Shown here piece by piece: positions 50,348 through 58,940 of a stretch of DNA of 64,000 nucleotides. The position numbers were made by a program, and so were the translations under genes. The notes beneath the pieces are model-generated. The model did not search any database, was not told the origin of the DNA, and saw only the letters and a program-made list of their open reading frames with translations. Source of the DNA: Clostridium_AW malenominatum (GTDB taxonomy: Bacteria; Bacillota; Clostridia; Clostridiales; Clostridiaceae); the NCBI RefSeq assembly GCF_039521365.1, contig NZ_BAAACF010000001.1, positions 62,001 to 126,000 of the forward strand. Reading direction: 5' to 3'. Position 1 is the first letter of the stretch. The number at the start of each line of letters is the position of its first letter.

Positions 50348-50378
50348 GGCTAGCATAATATATATGCTAGTCTTTTCA
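50348..50378 (+). terminator. rho-independent terminator of uvrBA
   Basis: GGCTAGCATA pairs with TATGCTAGTC (one G-T), followed by TTTTC. Confidence 0.75.
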
Positions 50379-50413
50379 ATACATATCAATGTAAAAATAA
50401 AGAAGGTGGTTAT

Positions 50414-50842
50414 ATGTTCATAGATAAAATAAGTTATGCTTTTACATTAGTTATAATAGGAATTATATACTTAATAATTTGGACTTCCTTGAAGATAATG
50501 AACAAGGATATAAAATCTAATGGAAGCAGAGAAGAAGTAAAAAGTGCTGGATTTGAAATTATTCATCCAGGTAATGGTGGAAGTTTGAAAAAAGGTGGAG
50601 TAATTCCAATAAAAAATGAAATAACTATAGGAAGAAAAGAAGGAAATACTTTTATATTAGATGATCCATATGTATCCTCTTTTCATGCAAAGATTTATAT
50701 TAGAGATAATGATTATGTAATTGAGGATTTGGATAGTACTAATGGTATACTTGTAAATGAAGACAAAATTAACGGTGAGGCTAATTTAAGTGCTGGAGAT
50801 ATAGTTAAAATAGGAAATACCGTACTTAAGTTTATTCGATAG
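50414..50842 (+). CDS. membrane-anchored FHA-domain protein
   Basis: 142 residues. One N-terminal helix (YAFTLVIIGIIYLIIWTSL), then a forkhead-associated domain (about 65-142) with the phosphothreonine-binding pattern ITIGRKEGNTFILDDPYVSS, HAKIY and DLDSTNGILVNEDKI. FHA domains read Ser/Thr phosphorylation. It is followed by FtsW/RodA-type and penicillin-binding-protein genes, the same order as the FHA-rodA-pbpA unit known in actinobacteria, so it probably couples kinase signals to wall synthesis. Confidence 0.93.
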   Translation: MFIDKISYAFTLVIIGIIYLIIWTSLKIMNKDIKSNGSREEVKSAGFEIIHPGNGGSLKKGGVIPIKNEITIGRKEGNTFILDDPYVSSFHAKIYIRDNDYVIEDLDSTNGILVNEDKINGEANLSAGDIVKIGNTVLKFIR

Positions 50843-50869
50843 CTAACCGCTAAGGGGAGGGAAAGAGTT

Positions 50870-52072
50870 TTGTTAAGATTAAAAGAAGAAACTAAACTAC
50901 TCCTTTATACATTTTTATTGTGTTATGTAGGTTTCTTAAATTTAGCTATATTAAAAGAGCCTTTTGATAAGGGAGCTATAATAATGGCTACTATAATAAG
51001 CTTTTTAATTGGATATTCACATTTTATAATAAGAAAATTTTTCTCGGGTGGAGATAAGTATATATTTTTATACTCAAGTATATTAGCAGTCATAGGACTT
51101 ATAGTACTTTACAGAGTGGATACATCTGTCTCTATAAGACAGATAGTATGGTTCGCAACGGGAGTAACTGCATTTATACTTATTGTAATTTTATTGCCTA
51201 ATTTAAAGAAATTCAGTGACTATAAAAGATTATACATGATAGCTACTATTGTATTGATGTCACTAGGAACATTATTTGGAAAGGAAACCTTTGGAGCTAA
51301 AAATTGGATATCCATAGGAGGAGCTGCTTTTCAGCCCTCAGAATTTGGTAAATTGTTTTTGGTAGCTTATCTTGCATCTACTCTTAAGGATTATGATAAC
51401 TTCAAAGATTTAATAGAACCTGCTGCCATAGTTGCTATATCTCTAGGATTTATGGTGCTTCAAAGAGATCTTGGAAGTGCGTTAATATTCTTCGGTATAT
51501 CTGTAACAATGTTATATATAGCAACTTCTAAATTAAAATATATAGTTGTGTGTCTATTGCTGTTTTTAGCAGGTGGATACATAAGTTACTTACTATTTGA
51601 CCACGTGAAATTAAGAGTTTTAATATGGCAAGATCCTTGGCCCTATGCTACTGGTAAGAGCTACCAAGTAGTACAGTCAATGCTAGCAATAGCTACAGGA
51701 GGTTTGACAGGAGTAGGCCTTGGAAATGGGTACCCAGAATATATACCTGTAAGAACTACAGATTTTATTTTTTCTGTTATTTGTGAAGAACTAGGTATAC
51801 TTACAGGTTTTGCAGTAGTACTTTTAAATTTTTTACTCTTTTATAGATGTATGAGAGCAGCTCTTTATGCAGAGGATAAGTTTTCGCAGCTAATAACTGT
51901 TGGATTTAGTTCTATGATAGCTTGCCAAACATTGGTTATTGTAGGAGGAGTTATAAATGCTATACCATTAACAGGTATTACACTCCCTCTTGTAAGCTAT
52001 GGCGGAAGCTCAATGTTAAGCATTTTTTTTGCATTAGGAGTAATTCAAAAGATATCTGAAGAGGGGAGATAA
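50870..52072 (+). CDS. FtsW/RodA/SpoVE-family glycosyltransferase
   Basis: 400 residues, about ten helices, a SEDS peptidoglycan polymerase. Landmarks: KNWISIGGAAFQPSEFGKLF (residues about 144-163), LQRDLGSALIFFGI and the C-terminal ICEELGILTGFAVVLL, SYGGSSMLS. TTG 50870 is used, behind GAGGGAA. Its partner is the transpeptidase encoded 1 bp downstream. Whether it serves division, elongation or sporulation cannot be told here. Confidence 0.95.
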   Translation: MLRLKEETKLLLYTFLLCYVGFLNLAILKEPFDKGAIIMATIISFLIGYSHFIIRKFFSGGDKYIFLYSSILAVIGLIVLYRVDTSVSIRQIVWFATGVTAFILIVILLPNLKKFSDYKRLYMIATIVLMSLGTLFGKETFGAKNWISIGGAAFQPSEFGKLFLVAYLASTLKDYDNFKDLIEPAAIVAISLGFMVLQRDLGSALIFFGISVTMLYIATSKLKYIVVCLLLFLAGGYISYLLFDHVKLRVLIWQDPWPYATGKSYQVVQSMLAIATGGLTGVGLGNGYPEYIPVRTTDFIFSVICEELGILTGFAVVLLNFLLFYRCMRAALYAEDKFSQLITVGFSSMIACQTLVIVGGVINAIPLTGITLPLVSYGGSSMLSIFFALGVIQKISEEGR

Positions 52073-52073
52073 A

Positions 52074-53504
52074 ATGAAGGGAATTTCGAATAATATTAAA
52101 AAAGTTACCATGGTATTTTTAATATGTTTTATAGGTCTTATTTCATATATAACATATTTTCAAATAAATGTTGCACCTAAAATTGTATCTAGTCAATACA
52201 ATCAAAAAAGAGTGTGGGCTAAAAAAAATGAGGTTTTAAGAGGAAGTATATTTGATAGGAATATGAAGGTGCTAGCTAAAAGTACTAGAACAAATAGAGA
52301 CAACCAAAAAAGAGAATACCCAGAGGGACAGGTTTTTGCACATCCTCTTGGATATATAGATATTAGTTATGGGCTTTCAGGTCTTGAGAGAAGATATGAT
52401 AAGGAACTGTCTAGTGTCAGTATAAAGGACACAATATCTAATTTAATGAATATAAATAAAAGTAATAAGGAAAAGTATGGAAGTAGTCTTAAAACTACTC
52501 TGGATTATAATCTTCAAAAGCTAGGGTGGGATTTACTAGGACAGAGAAGAGGTGCTATAGTAGCCTTAGATCCTAAAAGTGGAGAGATTCTAGCTCTAGT
52601 ATCGAAACCCTCCTTTAATCCAAATGATTTAAAAGGGAGCTGGGAGGAGATTGTAGGGGATAAAAACAACCCTTTATTAAATAGAACCACATCAGGATTA
52701 TACACTCCAGGCTCCGTATTTAAAGTAGTGACAGCAGTAAGTGCTCTTGAAAATATAAAGGATACGAAGACTAGGATTTTTGAAGATAAAGGGGTTTTAG
52801 TCTTTAATTCTAAAGAATCCTTGAGAAATTATAATGGAGCTGTTTTAGGGAACATAGATTTTAAAGAAGCAATGGTTAAGTCTAGTAATGTGGTTTTTGG
52901 TAAAATGGGTATGGAACTTGGTAACAATAAACTTAAAGATACAGCGGAGAAGTTTTATTTTAACAATAATATACCAAGTAATGGAATGGTCATAGAGAAT
53001 AGCAGATTTCCATCTATAAAAAGCTATGAAGTTGGAAACTTAGCTCAAAGTGCTATAGGGCAATCCTCAATCCTTGCAACGCCTATTCAAATGGCTTTAG
53101 TTGCAGGAACTATAGGAAATGATGGAGTTATGATGAAACCTACTTTGGTAAAGGAAATCTTAAATAACACGGGAGAAGTTTTAGATAAAATAAAGAGTGA
53201 TTCTTTGGGAAGGGTCACTTCAAAGGAAAACGCAGCTATAATCAAAGAAGCTATGAAAGCTGTAGTAGAAAGAGGAACTGGTCAAGGGGCAGGAGTTTAT
53301 GGTATAAGTATATGTGGGAAAACTGGTACAGCAGAGCATTCCATAGAAGGGAAAGCTGCCACACCTCATTCCTGGTTTATAGGTTTTGCTCCCTATGAAG
53401 ACCCAACCATAGCTTTAGCAGTAATAGTTGAAGAAGGTGGAGTGGGTGGAGGAATTGCATCAAGTATTGCCTCTGCTATGTTTAAGAAGGCATTAAGTAA
53501 ATAA
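52074..53504 (+). CDS. class B penicillin-binding protein (transpeptidase)
   Basis: 476 residues, short for a class B PBP. N-terminal helix VTMVFLICFIGLISYITYF, a small pedestal with RGSIFDRNMKVLAKS, and the transpeptidase domain: catalytic SxxK in YTPGSVFKVVTAVS (Ser and Lys near residues 214-217), SSN in VKSSNVVFGKMG, KTG in CGKTGTAEHS. It forms a pair with the SEDS protein upstream for septal or lateral wall synthesis and resembles PbpA-type proteins. Confidence 0.95.
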   Translation: MKGISNNIKKVTMVFLICFIGLISYITYFQINVAPKIVSSQYNQKRVWAKKNEVLRGSIFDRNMKVLAKSTRTNRDNQKREYPEGQVFAHPLGYIDISYGLSGLERRYDKELSSVSIKDTISNLMNINKSNKEKYGSSLKTTLDYNLQKLGWDLLGQRRGAIVALDPKSGEILALVSKPSFNPNDLKGSWEEIVGDKNNPLLNRTTSGLYTPGSVFKVVTAVSALENIKDTKTRIFEDKGVLVFNSKESLRNYNGAVLGNIDFKEAMVKSSNVVFGKMGMELGNNKLKDTAEKFYFNNNIPSNGMVIENSRFPSIKSYEVGNLAQSAIGQSSILATPIQMALVAGTIGNDGVMMKPTLVKEILNNTGEVLDKIKSDSLGRVTSKENAAIIKEAMKAVVERGTGQGAGVYGISICGKTGTAEHSIEGKAATPHSWFIGFAPYEDPTIALAVIVEEGGVGGGIASSIASAMFKKALSK

Positions 53505-53518
53505 TTTAGGAGGTAAAA

Positions 53519-54421
53519 ATGATGTTAAAAATTAAAGATTTAGAAGAACTAAAAAATGGAGAAAAGGTGCAGTTTGATGCTCTTTTAAGCGATAAAAGAA
53601 CAGGTTGGAAAAAGGATGGATCTCCTTATTTACTTATAATAATTCAAGATAGTAGTAGTACATTAGCTTTTCCAATATGGGATAATTACGATAAATATAA
53701 TGGAACCATGGAAGTAAACACTGTAATAAGAGTAAGTGGTATTGTAAATAGATATAATGGAAGTATTCAAATTAGAAATCCTATTATAGAAAATGTTAAT
53801 GAAGATATTGATTACTCTGAATTTGTTCCTGTATACCATATTCCAGAGGAACTTATAGAATATTTTAATACTATAGTAAATAATCTAGAAGAAAAGTATA
53901 AAAAAATAGCTGTCGGAGCTACAGGAGCTTTGAATTATAATGAAGAAAGATGGAGTGCCTTTATAAATTGTGTAGCTGCTGAAAAATTTCATGGAAATAA
54001 AAGGGGAGGATTATTCCTGCATACCGTAGGAGTAATGAAATCCATAGAAGATATAATAAAAAATTATATAACTACCCCCTTTTATATGAGTGCTAAAGAT
54101 GTAATTAATAAAGATAGGCTAATGTTAAAGGCCATAGTTCACGACATAATGAAGATTAAGGAATATGATTACAAAGGAATAATTAGAAGAAAAGAAATTA
54201 AATTAGATCATCTAGTTTTAGGTGCAGCATATGTTAGAGAAATAAATAGTGAAATGGGAAATCCAATATGTGAAGAGGAGCTAGATGATATATGTTATTC
54301 AATTTTAGCCCATCATGGAGAATTTGGAAACTTTCCACCAAAGGGGATAGAAGATATTTTATTGAATGTGGCAGATATTATAGATAGTCAAGTAGTAAAC
54401 GCTATAGAAAATAAAATATAA
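53519..54421 (+). CDS. yhaM: 3'-5' exoribonuclease YhaM family
   Basis: 300 residues: N-terminal OB-fold (about 1-110; KRTGWKKDGSPYLLIIIQD) and an HD-domain with metal ligands in GGLFLHTVGVMKS, then KAIVHDIMKI and CYSILAHHGEFG. YhaM trims RNA and DNA from the 3' end. AGGAGG lies upstream of ATG 53519 (an ATG 3 bp downstream is also possible). Between the wall genes and a YdjM-type protein. Confidence 0.93.
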   Translation: MMLKIKDLEELKNGEKVQFDALLSDKRTGWKKDGSPYLLIIIQDSSSTLAFPIWDNYDKYNGTMEVNTVIRVSGIVNRYNGSIQIRNPIIENVNEDIDYSEFVPVYHIPEELIEYFNTIVNNLEEKYKKIAVGATGALNYNEERWSAFINCVAAEKFHGNKRGGLFLHTVGVMKSIEDIIKNYITTPFYMSAKDVINKDRLMLKAIVHDIMKIKEYDYKGIIRRKEIKLDHLVLGAAYVREINSEMGNPICEEELDDICYSILAHHGEFGNFPPKGIEDILLNVADIIDSQVVNAIENKI

Positions 54422-54434
54422 TGGTGATTTAATT

Positions 54435-55037
54435 ATGAAAGGAAAAACTCACGCAGGTATAGGAGTAGTGGCTGTTCTTGCTCTATATAATAAACCATTA
54501 GCAATGTCGGACCTGTGGGGATTAGGAATAGTAGTTGTAGCTTCTTTATTGCCAGATATAGACCATCCTAAAAGCGCAATAAATAAATACATATTGCCTT
54601 TTAAAAATAAACTAACTAAAGTCACCATATATATATGTCTTGGTTTAATACTAATGTGGTATAGCTATTTATATAGAGGAGAAGCGTTTTTAAATGGAAT
54701 AGGAATAATATTAATATTAATTGGTATATCTACTCATAGAAATGGATTAACTCATAGCTTAGTTGGAATGATTACCTTTTCTTTCATTACAGCATATATA
54801 GGAAACATATATCATGTTAATAACGTAATTTATTATTTTATGATTGGATATGGATTACATTTATTTTGCGATATGGGTACAAATAGAGGAGTACCTTTGT
54901 TTTACCCTTTTAAAAAGAAAAATATTAAGCTTCCTTTTACCTTTAAAACCAATTCTAAAATTGGAAATACTATAGAAGAGCTGATAGTTATAGTTGGATT
55001 AATATACATAGTCTTTAAGTTACCGAATTTATTTTAG
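54435..55037 (+). CDS. YdjM-type membrane-bound metal-dependent hydrolase
   Basis: 200 residues with about five helices and the conserved His/Asp motifs of this family: KTHAGIGVVAV at the N-terminus, SLLPDIDHPKSAINKY (residues about 37-52), THRNGLTHSLVG and GLHLFCDMGTNRGVPLFYPF. Predicted zinc hydrolase; in other bacteria induced by DNA damage (YdjM), which fits its place between repair genes. ATG 54435, 14 bp after yhaM. Confidence 0.9.
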   Translation: MKGKTHAGIGVVAVLALYNKPLAMSDLWGLGIVVVASLLPDIDHPKSAINKYILPFKNKLTKVTIYICLGLILMWYSYLYRGEAFLNGIGIILILIGISTHRNGLTHSLVGMITFSFITAYIGNIYHVNNVIYYFMIGYGLHLFCDMGTNRGVPLFYPFKKKNIKLPFTFKTNSKIGNTIEELIVIVGLIYIVFKLPNLF

Positions 55038-55051
55038 AGTGGGAGGAAAAA

Positions 55052-56914
55052 ATGTTTGATTTTGAATATCAATTAAAAGTATTGCCAGATAAACCTGGAG
55101 TTTATATAATGAAAAATGCTTTAGGAGAAGTAATATATGTAGGAAAAGCAAAAGTTTTAAAAAACAGAGTTAGACAATACTTTCAAAGTTCAAAAAACCA
55201 TTCTGAAAAAGTAAGGGCTATGGTTAAAAATATTAGTGAATTTGAATATATTGTTACTGACTCAGAAATAGAAGCTCTAATATTAGAATGCAATCTTATA
55301 AAAAAGCATAGACCAAGATATAATATACTTTTAAAGGACGATAAGGGTTACCCCTATATAAAAATTACTATAAATGAAGATTTTCCGAGAGTATATGTAA
55401 CAAGAGTAGTTGCAAAAGATGGTGGAAAATATTTTGGGCCCTACACAGATGCCTCAGCGGTATATGAAACCATAGAACTTATTAAAAAGATATTTCCAGT
55501 TAGAACCTGTAAAAAATATATTACAGAAAAAAGCGCTAAATGGAGACCTTGTTTAAATTATCATATTGGATTATGCAAAGCGCCATGTGGGGGCAATATA
55601 GGAAAAGAAGAATATAATAAAATTATAGAAGATATTATAGACTTGTTATCAGGAAGGGATAAAAACTTATCTCAAAGCTTGAAAGAGGAAATGGAAAAAG
55701 CAGCGGAAAATTTAGAATTTGAAAAGGCTGCTGGATTAAGAGATAAAATATTATCTATAGAAAAAGTCAGAGAAAAACAAAAGATAATTACTGGTAATTA
55801 TGAGAATGAAGACTTTATAAATGTATACAGTGATGAAAAAGATAGTTGTGTACAAGTGTTCTTTTTAAGGGAAGGAAAAATTGTAGGAAGAGAGCACTTT
55901 GTATTGGAAAACACTTTTGGTATGGAAAGTGGAGAAGTTATACTTAGCTTTATTAAAAACTTTTATGGAGGAACAGCCTTTATACCTAAAAGTATATATG
56001 TACCTAGCCTAGATGAAAAAGAATTAATTGAGGAATGGCTTACAATAAAAAGAGGTTCTAAGGTTTGGGTTAAAATACCTCAAAAGGGAGACAAGAAAAA
56101 TATATTAGAGTTAGTTTATAAAAATGCAAAATTAACTCTAGAGCAGTTTAAGCTTAAAATACTTCAAGATAAAGAAATACATGAAGTTGCATTAAAAGAG
56201 CTTAGAGATTTAATTGAACTAGAAGAGGTACCTTTAAGAATAGAGGCCTATGATATTTCAAATATTCAAGGTGTTGATTCTGTAGGAAGCATGGTAGTAT
56301 TTGAAAATGGAAAAAGTAAAAATAGTGACTACAGGAGATTTAAAATTAATACGGTAAAAGGGCCTAATGACTATGACAGCATGAGAGAGATACTTACTAG
56401 AAGATTTGAGCATGGTTTAAAAGAAATAAAAGAGATACAAAACAGGAACATAGAATTTACTTCGGGGAAGTTTTCCATATTTCCAGATTTAATATTAATG
56501 GATGGTGGAAAGGGTCAGGTAAATGTTGCGTTAGAGGTTTTAAGAGAGCTTAACATTAGTATACCCGTATGTGGAATGGTGAAGGATAATAACCATAACA
56601 CTAGAGGCCTAATATATAATGATAGGGAATTTAGCTTAAAAGAAAGAGCTAATGTGAAAAAATTAATAGCTAGAATACAAGATGAAGTTCATAGGTTTGC
56701 AATTAGCTATCATAGAAGCTTAAGAGATAAGAGAGTGTTACGTTCTGTTTTAGACGAGATACCTAATATAGGAGAAAAAAGAAGAAAGGAACTATTGAAA
56801 AAGTTTGGCAGTATTGAAAGCATTAAAGAAGCTACTTATGAAGAATTAGTTACTACTCCATCCATAGATAAAAAAGCTGCTCAAAGTATATTGGATTTTT
56901 TTAGGAAGGACTAG
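55052..56914 (+). CDS. uvrC: excinuclease ABC subunit C
   Basis: 620 residues. N-terminal GIY-YIG nuclease (GVYIMKNALGEVIYVGKAKV; residues about 16-35), UVR domain (LEFEKAAGLRDKI, near 228), RNase H-like C-terminal nuclease (IEAYDISNIQGVDSVGSMVV; ILMDGGKGQVNVAL) and helix-hairpin-helix at the end. Makes the 3' and 5' incisions at UvrB-marked lesions. GGGAGG precedes ATG 55052. Confidence 0.98.
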   Translation: MFDFEYQLKVLPDKPGVYIMKNALGEVIYVGKAKVLKNRVRQYFQSSKNHSEKVRAMVKNISEFEYIVTDSEIEALILECNLIKKHRPRYNILLKDDKGYPYIKITINEDFPRVYVTRVVAKDGGKYFGPYTDASAVYETIELIKKIFPVRTCKKYITEKSAKWRPCLNYHIGLCKAPCGGNIGKEEYNKIIEDIIDLLSGRDKNLSQSLKEEMEKAAENLEFEKAAGLRDKILSIEKVREKQKIITGNYENEDFINVYSDEKDSCVQVFFLREGKIVGREHFVLENTFGMESGEVILSFIKNFYGGTAFIPKSIYVPSLDEKELIEEWLTIKRGSKVWVKIPQKGDKKNILELVYKNAKLTLEQFKLKILQDKEIHEVALKELRDLIELEEVPLRIEAYDISNIQGVDSVGSMVVFENGKSKNSDYRRFKINTVKGPNDYDSMREILTRRFEHGLKEIKEIQNRNIEFTSGKFSIFPDLILMDGGKGQVNVALEVLRELNISIPVCGMVKDNNHNTRGLIYNDREFSLKERANVKKLIARIQDEVHRFAISYHRSLRDKRVLRSVLDEIPNIGEKRRKELLKKFGSIESIKEATYEELVTTPSIDKKAAQSILDFFRKD

Positions 56915-56958
56915 CTTTTATTGAATATATAGGTGAGAAAGTGACTAGAATATAAATA

Positions 56959-56987
56959 TTGATAAAGCAAATTTTATACATTATACT
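56959..56987 (+). promoter_or_regulatory. sigma-A promoter of murB
   Basis: TTGATA (56959) and TATACT (56982) with a 17-bp spacer. Confidence 0.7.
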
Positions 56988-57027
56988 TAAATATTATATA
57001 TAATAATCATTTCAAGGAGATAGTAAT

Positions 57028-57942
57028 ATGAATCATTACAAAGATTTTCAGTATCCTTTAGAAAATATCATAGGAAAAGACAATGTTAAGATAGATGAGT
57101 ATATGAAAAATCATACATCCTTCAAAGTAGGAGGACCTGTAGACATACTATTGACACCGGAAACTTATGAACAAATTAAAGAGATAATAAAATTCGCTAA
57201 AGAAAAAGATATACCTTATTTGGTTTTAGGAAACGGCTCCAATGTTTTAGTAAGAGATGGAGGAGTAAGAGGTATAATAATAAAACTTTGTAAACTAAAC
57301 AACATAAAAATTGAGGAAAATAAAATAATTGCTCAAAGCGGAGCTCTACTATCAAAGGTTTCATCTATGGCTGCTAAGAACTCTTTAACAGGTTTTGAAT
57401 TCGCAAGTGGTATACCAGGAAGCATAGGTGGTGCATTGACTATGAATGCAGGAGCATACAATGGAGAGATATCTCAAGTAATAGAGAGTGCATATGTGCT
57501 TAATAGTAAGGGAGAATTCCAAACCTTAACAAAAGAAGAGCTAGAATTAGACTATAGAATGAGTGCTATTATAAAGTACGGGTACACTGTTATAGAAGCA
57601 GTCTTTAATTTAAAAAAGGGTGAACAGGAAAAAATATACGGGAGAATAGATGATTTAACAAATAGAAGAAAAGAAAAACAACCACTAGAGTATCCTTCAG
57701 CGGGAAGTACTTTCAAAAGGCCAGCAGGATATTTTGCGGCAAAATTAATAGAAGATAGTGGTCTTAAGGGTGTTAATGTAGGAGATGCACAAGTTTCAGA
57801 AAAACACTCAGGATTTATAATAAATAAGGGAAATGCTAATGCAAATGATATAATAAAATTAATAAAATTAGTGCAGCAAACTGTAAAAGAAAAGTTTGAT
57901 GTGGAACTTCATACAGAAGTAATGATAGTTGGAGAAGATTGA
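57028..57942 (+). CDS. murB: UDP-N-acetylenolpyruvoylglucosamine reductase
   Basis: 304 residues, FAD-dependent, makes UDP-N-acetylmuramate. FAD-binding GNGSNVLVRDGGVRGIII (residues about 72-89), GIPGSIGGALTMNAGAYNGE (near 130-149), and the catalytic Ser region PSAGSTFKRP of type II MurB near 230. The C-terminal Glu is in ELHTEVMIVG. ATG 57028 follows AAGGAG. A terminator separates it from rapZ. Confidence 0.97.
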   Translation: MNHYKDFQYPLENIIGKDNVKIDEYMKNHTSFKVGGPVDILLTPETYEQIKEIIKFAKEKDIPYLVLGNGSNVLVRDGGVRGIIIKLCKLNNIKIEENKIIAQSGALLSKVSSMAAKNSLTGFEFASGIPGSIGGALTMNAGAYNGEISQVIESAYVLNSKGEFQTLTKEELELDYRMSAIIKYGYTVIEAVFNLKKGEQEKIYGRIDDLTNRRKEKQPLEYPSAGSTFKRPAGYFAAKLIEDSGLKGVNVGDAQVSEKHSGFIINKGNANANDIIKLIKLVQQTVKEKFDVELHTEVMIVGED

Positions 57943-57950
57943 TAAGTTTG

Positions 57951-57996
57951 TAAAGGTTAAGGATAATAAAATGATTTGTCCTTAACTTTTATTTTA
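57951..57996 (+). terminator. rho-independent terminator of murB
   Basis: TAAAGGTTAAGGA pairs with TCCTTAACTTTTA (one G-T), followed by TTTTATG. Confidence 0.75.
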
Positions 57997-58055
57997 TGTT
58001 ATTCTATAATAGTAGGTAAGTAGTTTAGAAATATAACTACGTAAGGAGGAAGATT

Positions 58056-58940
58056 ATGAGATTTGTTATAGTTACTGGTTTATCAGGAGCTGGAAAAACC
58101 CAAGCCATAAGAAGTTTAGAAGATTTAGGGTATTTTTGCGTGGATAATCTACCCCCGACCTTAATTCCTAAGTTTGCTGAGGCTTGTTATCAAACAGAAG
58201 GTAGAATAAACAAAATTGCTGTGGTAGTAGACATTAGAGGAGGAGAATTCTTTGATGATCTATTTGAAAGTTTAAAATATATTAAAAATCAAGGATATAA
58301 ATATGAAATACTATTTTTAAATGCTTCCGATGAGGTTCTAGTTAAGAGATTTAAAGAGTCAAGGAGAAAGCATCCATTAGCACCAGATGGAAGAATATTA
58401 AATGGTATATTGCTAGAAAGAAATAGATTAAGAGAAGTTAGAGATAGAGCTAGCAACATAATCGACACTTCAAACTTTTCAACCATGAAATTAAGAGAGG
58501 AAATAACTAAAATATATGGTGAAAAGGATCAAATTGAAAATCAACTTATAATTACAGTGGTTTCCTTCGGCTTTAAATATGGCATACCTTTAGATTCAGA
58601 TTTAGTATTTGATGTAAGATTTTTGCCTAATCCATACTATATTCCTGAGTTAAAAGAATATTCGGGAAATGATAGTCAGGTAGTAGATTATGTTATGTCC
58701 TATGATGTAACTAAAAAATTCATAGAAAAGCTAGAGGATATGTTGGAGTTTTTAATTCCAAACTACATTAAAGAGGGAAAAAGACAGCTCATAGTGGCTA
58801 TTGGGTGTACTGGTGGAAGACATCGCTCTGTAGCTATTACAAATGATATCTATGAGAAATTAAAAGATAAAGGTCATAGGGTTAATAGAGATCATAGAGA
58901 TATTCAACAAGATACCTATAAGGATGGGAGAAAACTATGA
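58056..58940 (+). CDS. rapZ: RNase adapter / nucleotide-binding protein RapZ (YvcJ)
   Basis: 294 residues. Walker A GLSGAGKTQAIRSLED (residues about 8-23), DLG YFCVDNLPP, Walker B-type VVDIRGGEFF, and the C-terminal domain GCTGGRHRSVAI. In Gram-positives YvcJ hydrolyses GTP and affects competence; in enterobacteria RapZ controls amino-sugar synthesis. It overlaps the next gene by ATGA. A TATAAT (58005) lies upstream, with a weak -35. Confidence 0.97.
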   Translation: MRFVIVTGLSGAGKTQAIRSLEDLGYFCVDNLPPTLIPKFAEACYQTEGRINKIAVVVDIRGGEFFDDLFESLKYIKNQGYKYEILFLNASDEVLVKRFKESRRKHPLAPDGRILNGILLERNRLREVRDRASNIIDTSNFSTMKLREEITKIYGEKDQIENQLIITVVSFGFKYGIPLDSDLVFDVRFLPNPYYIPELKEYSGNDSQVVDYVMSYDVTKKFIEKLEDMLEFLIPNYIKEGKRQLIVAIGCTGGRHRSVAITNDIYEKLKDKGHRVNRDHRDIQQDTYKDGRKL

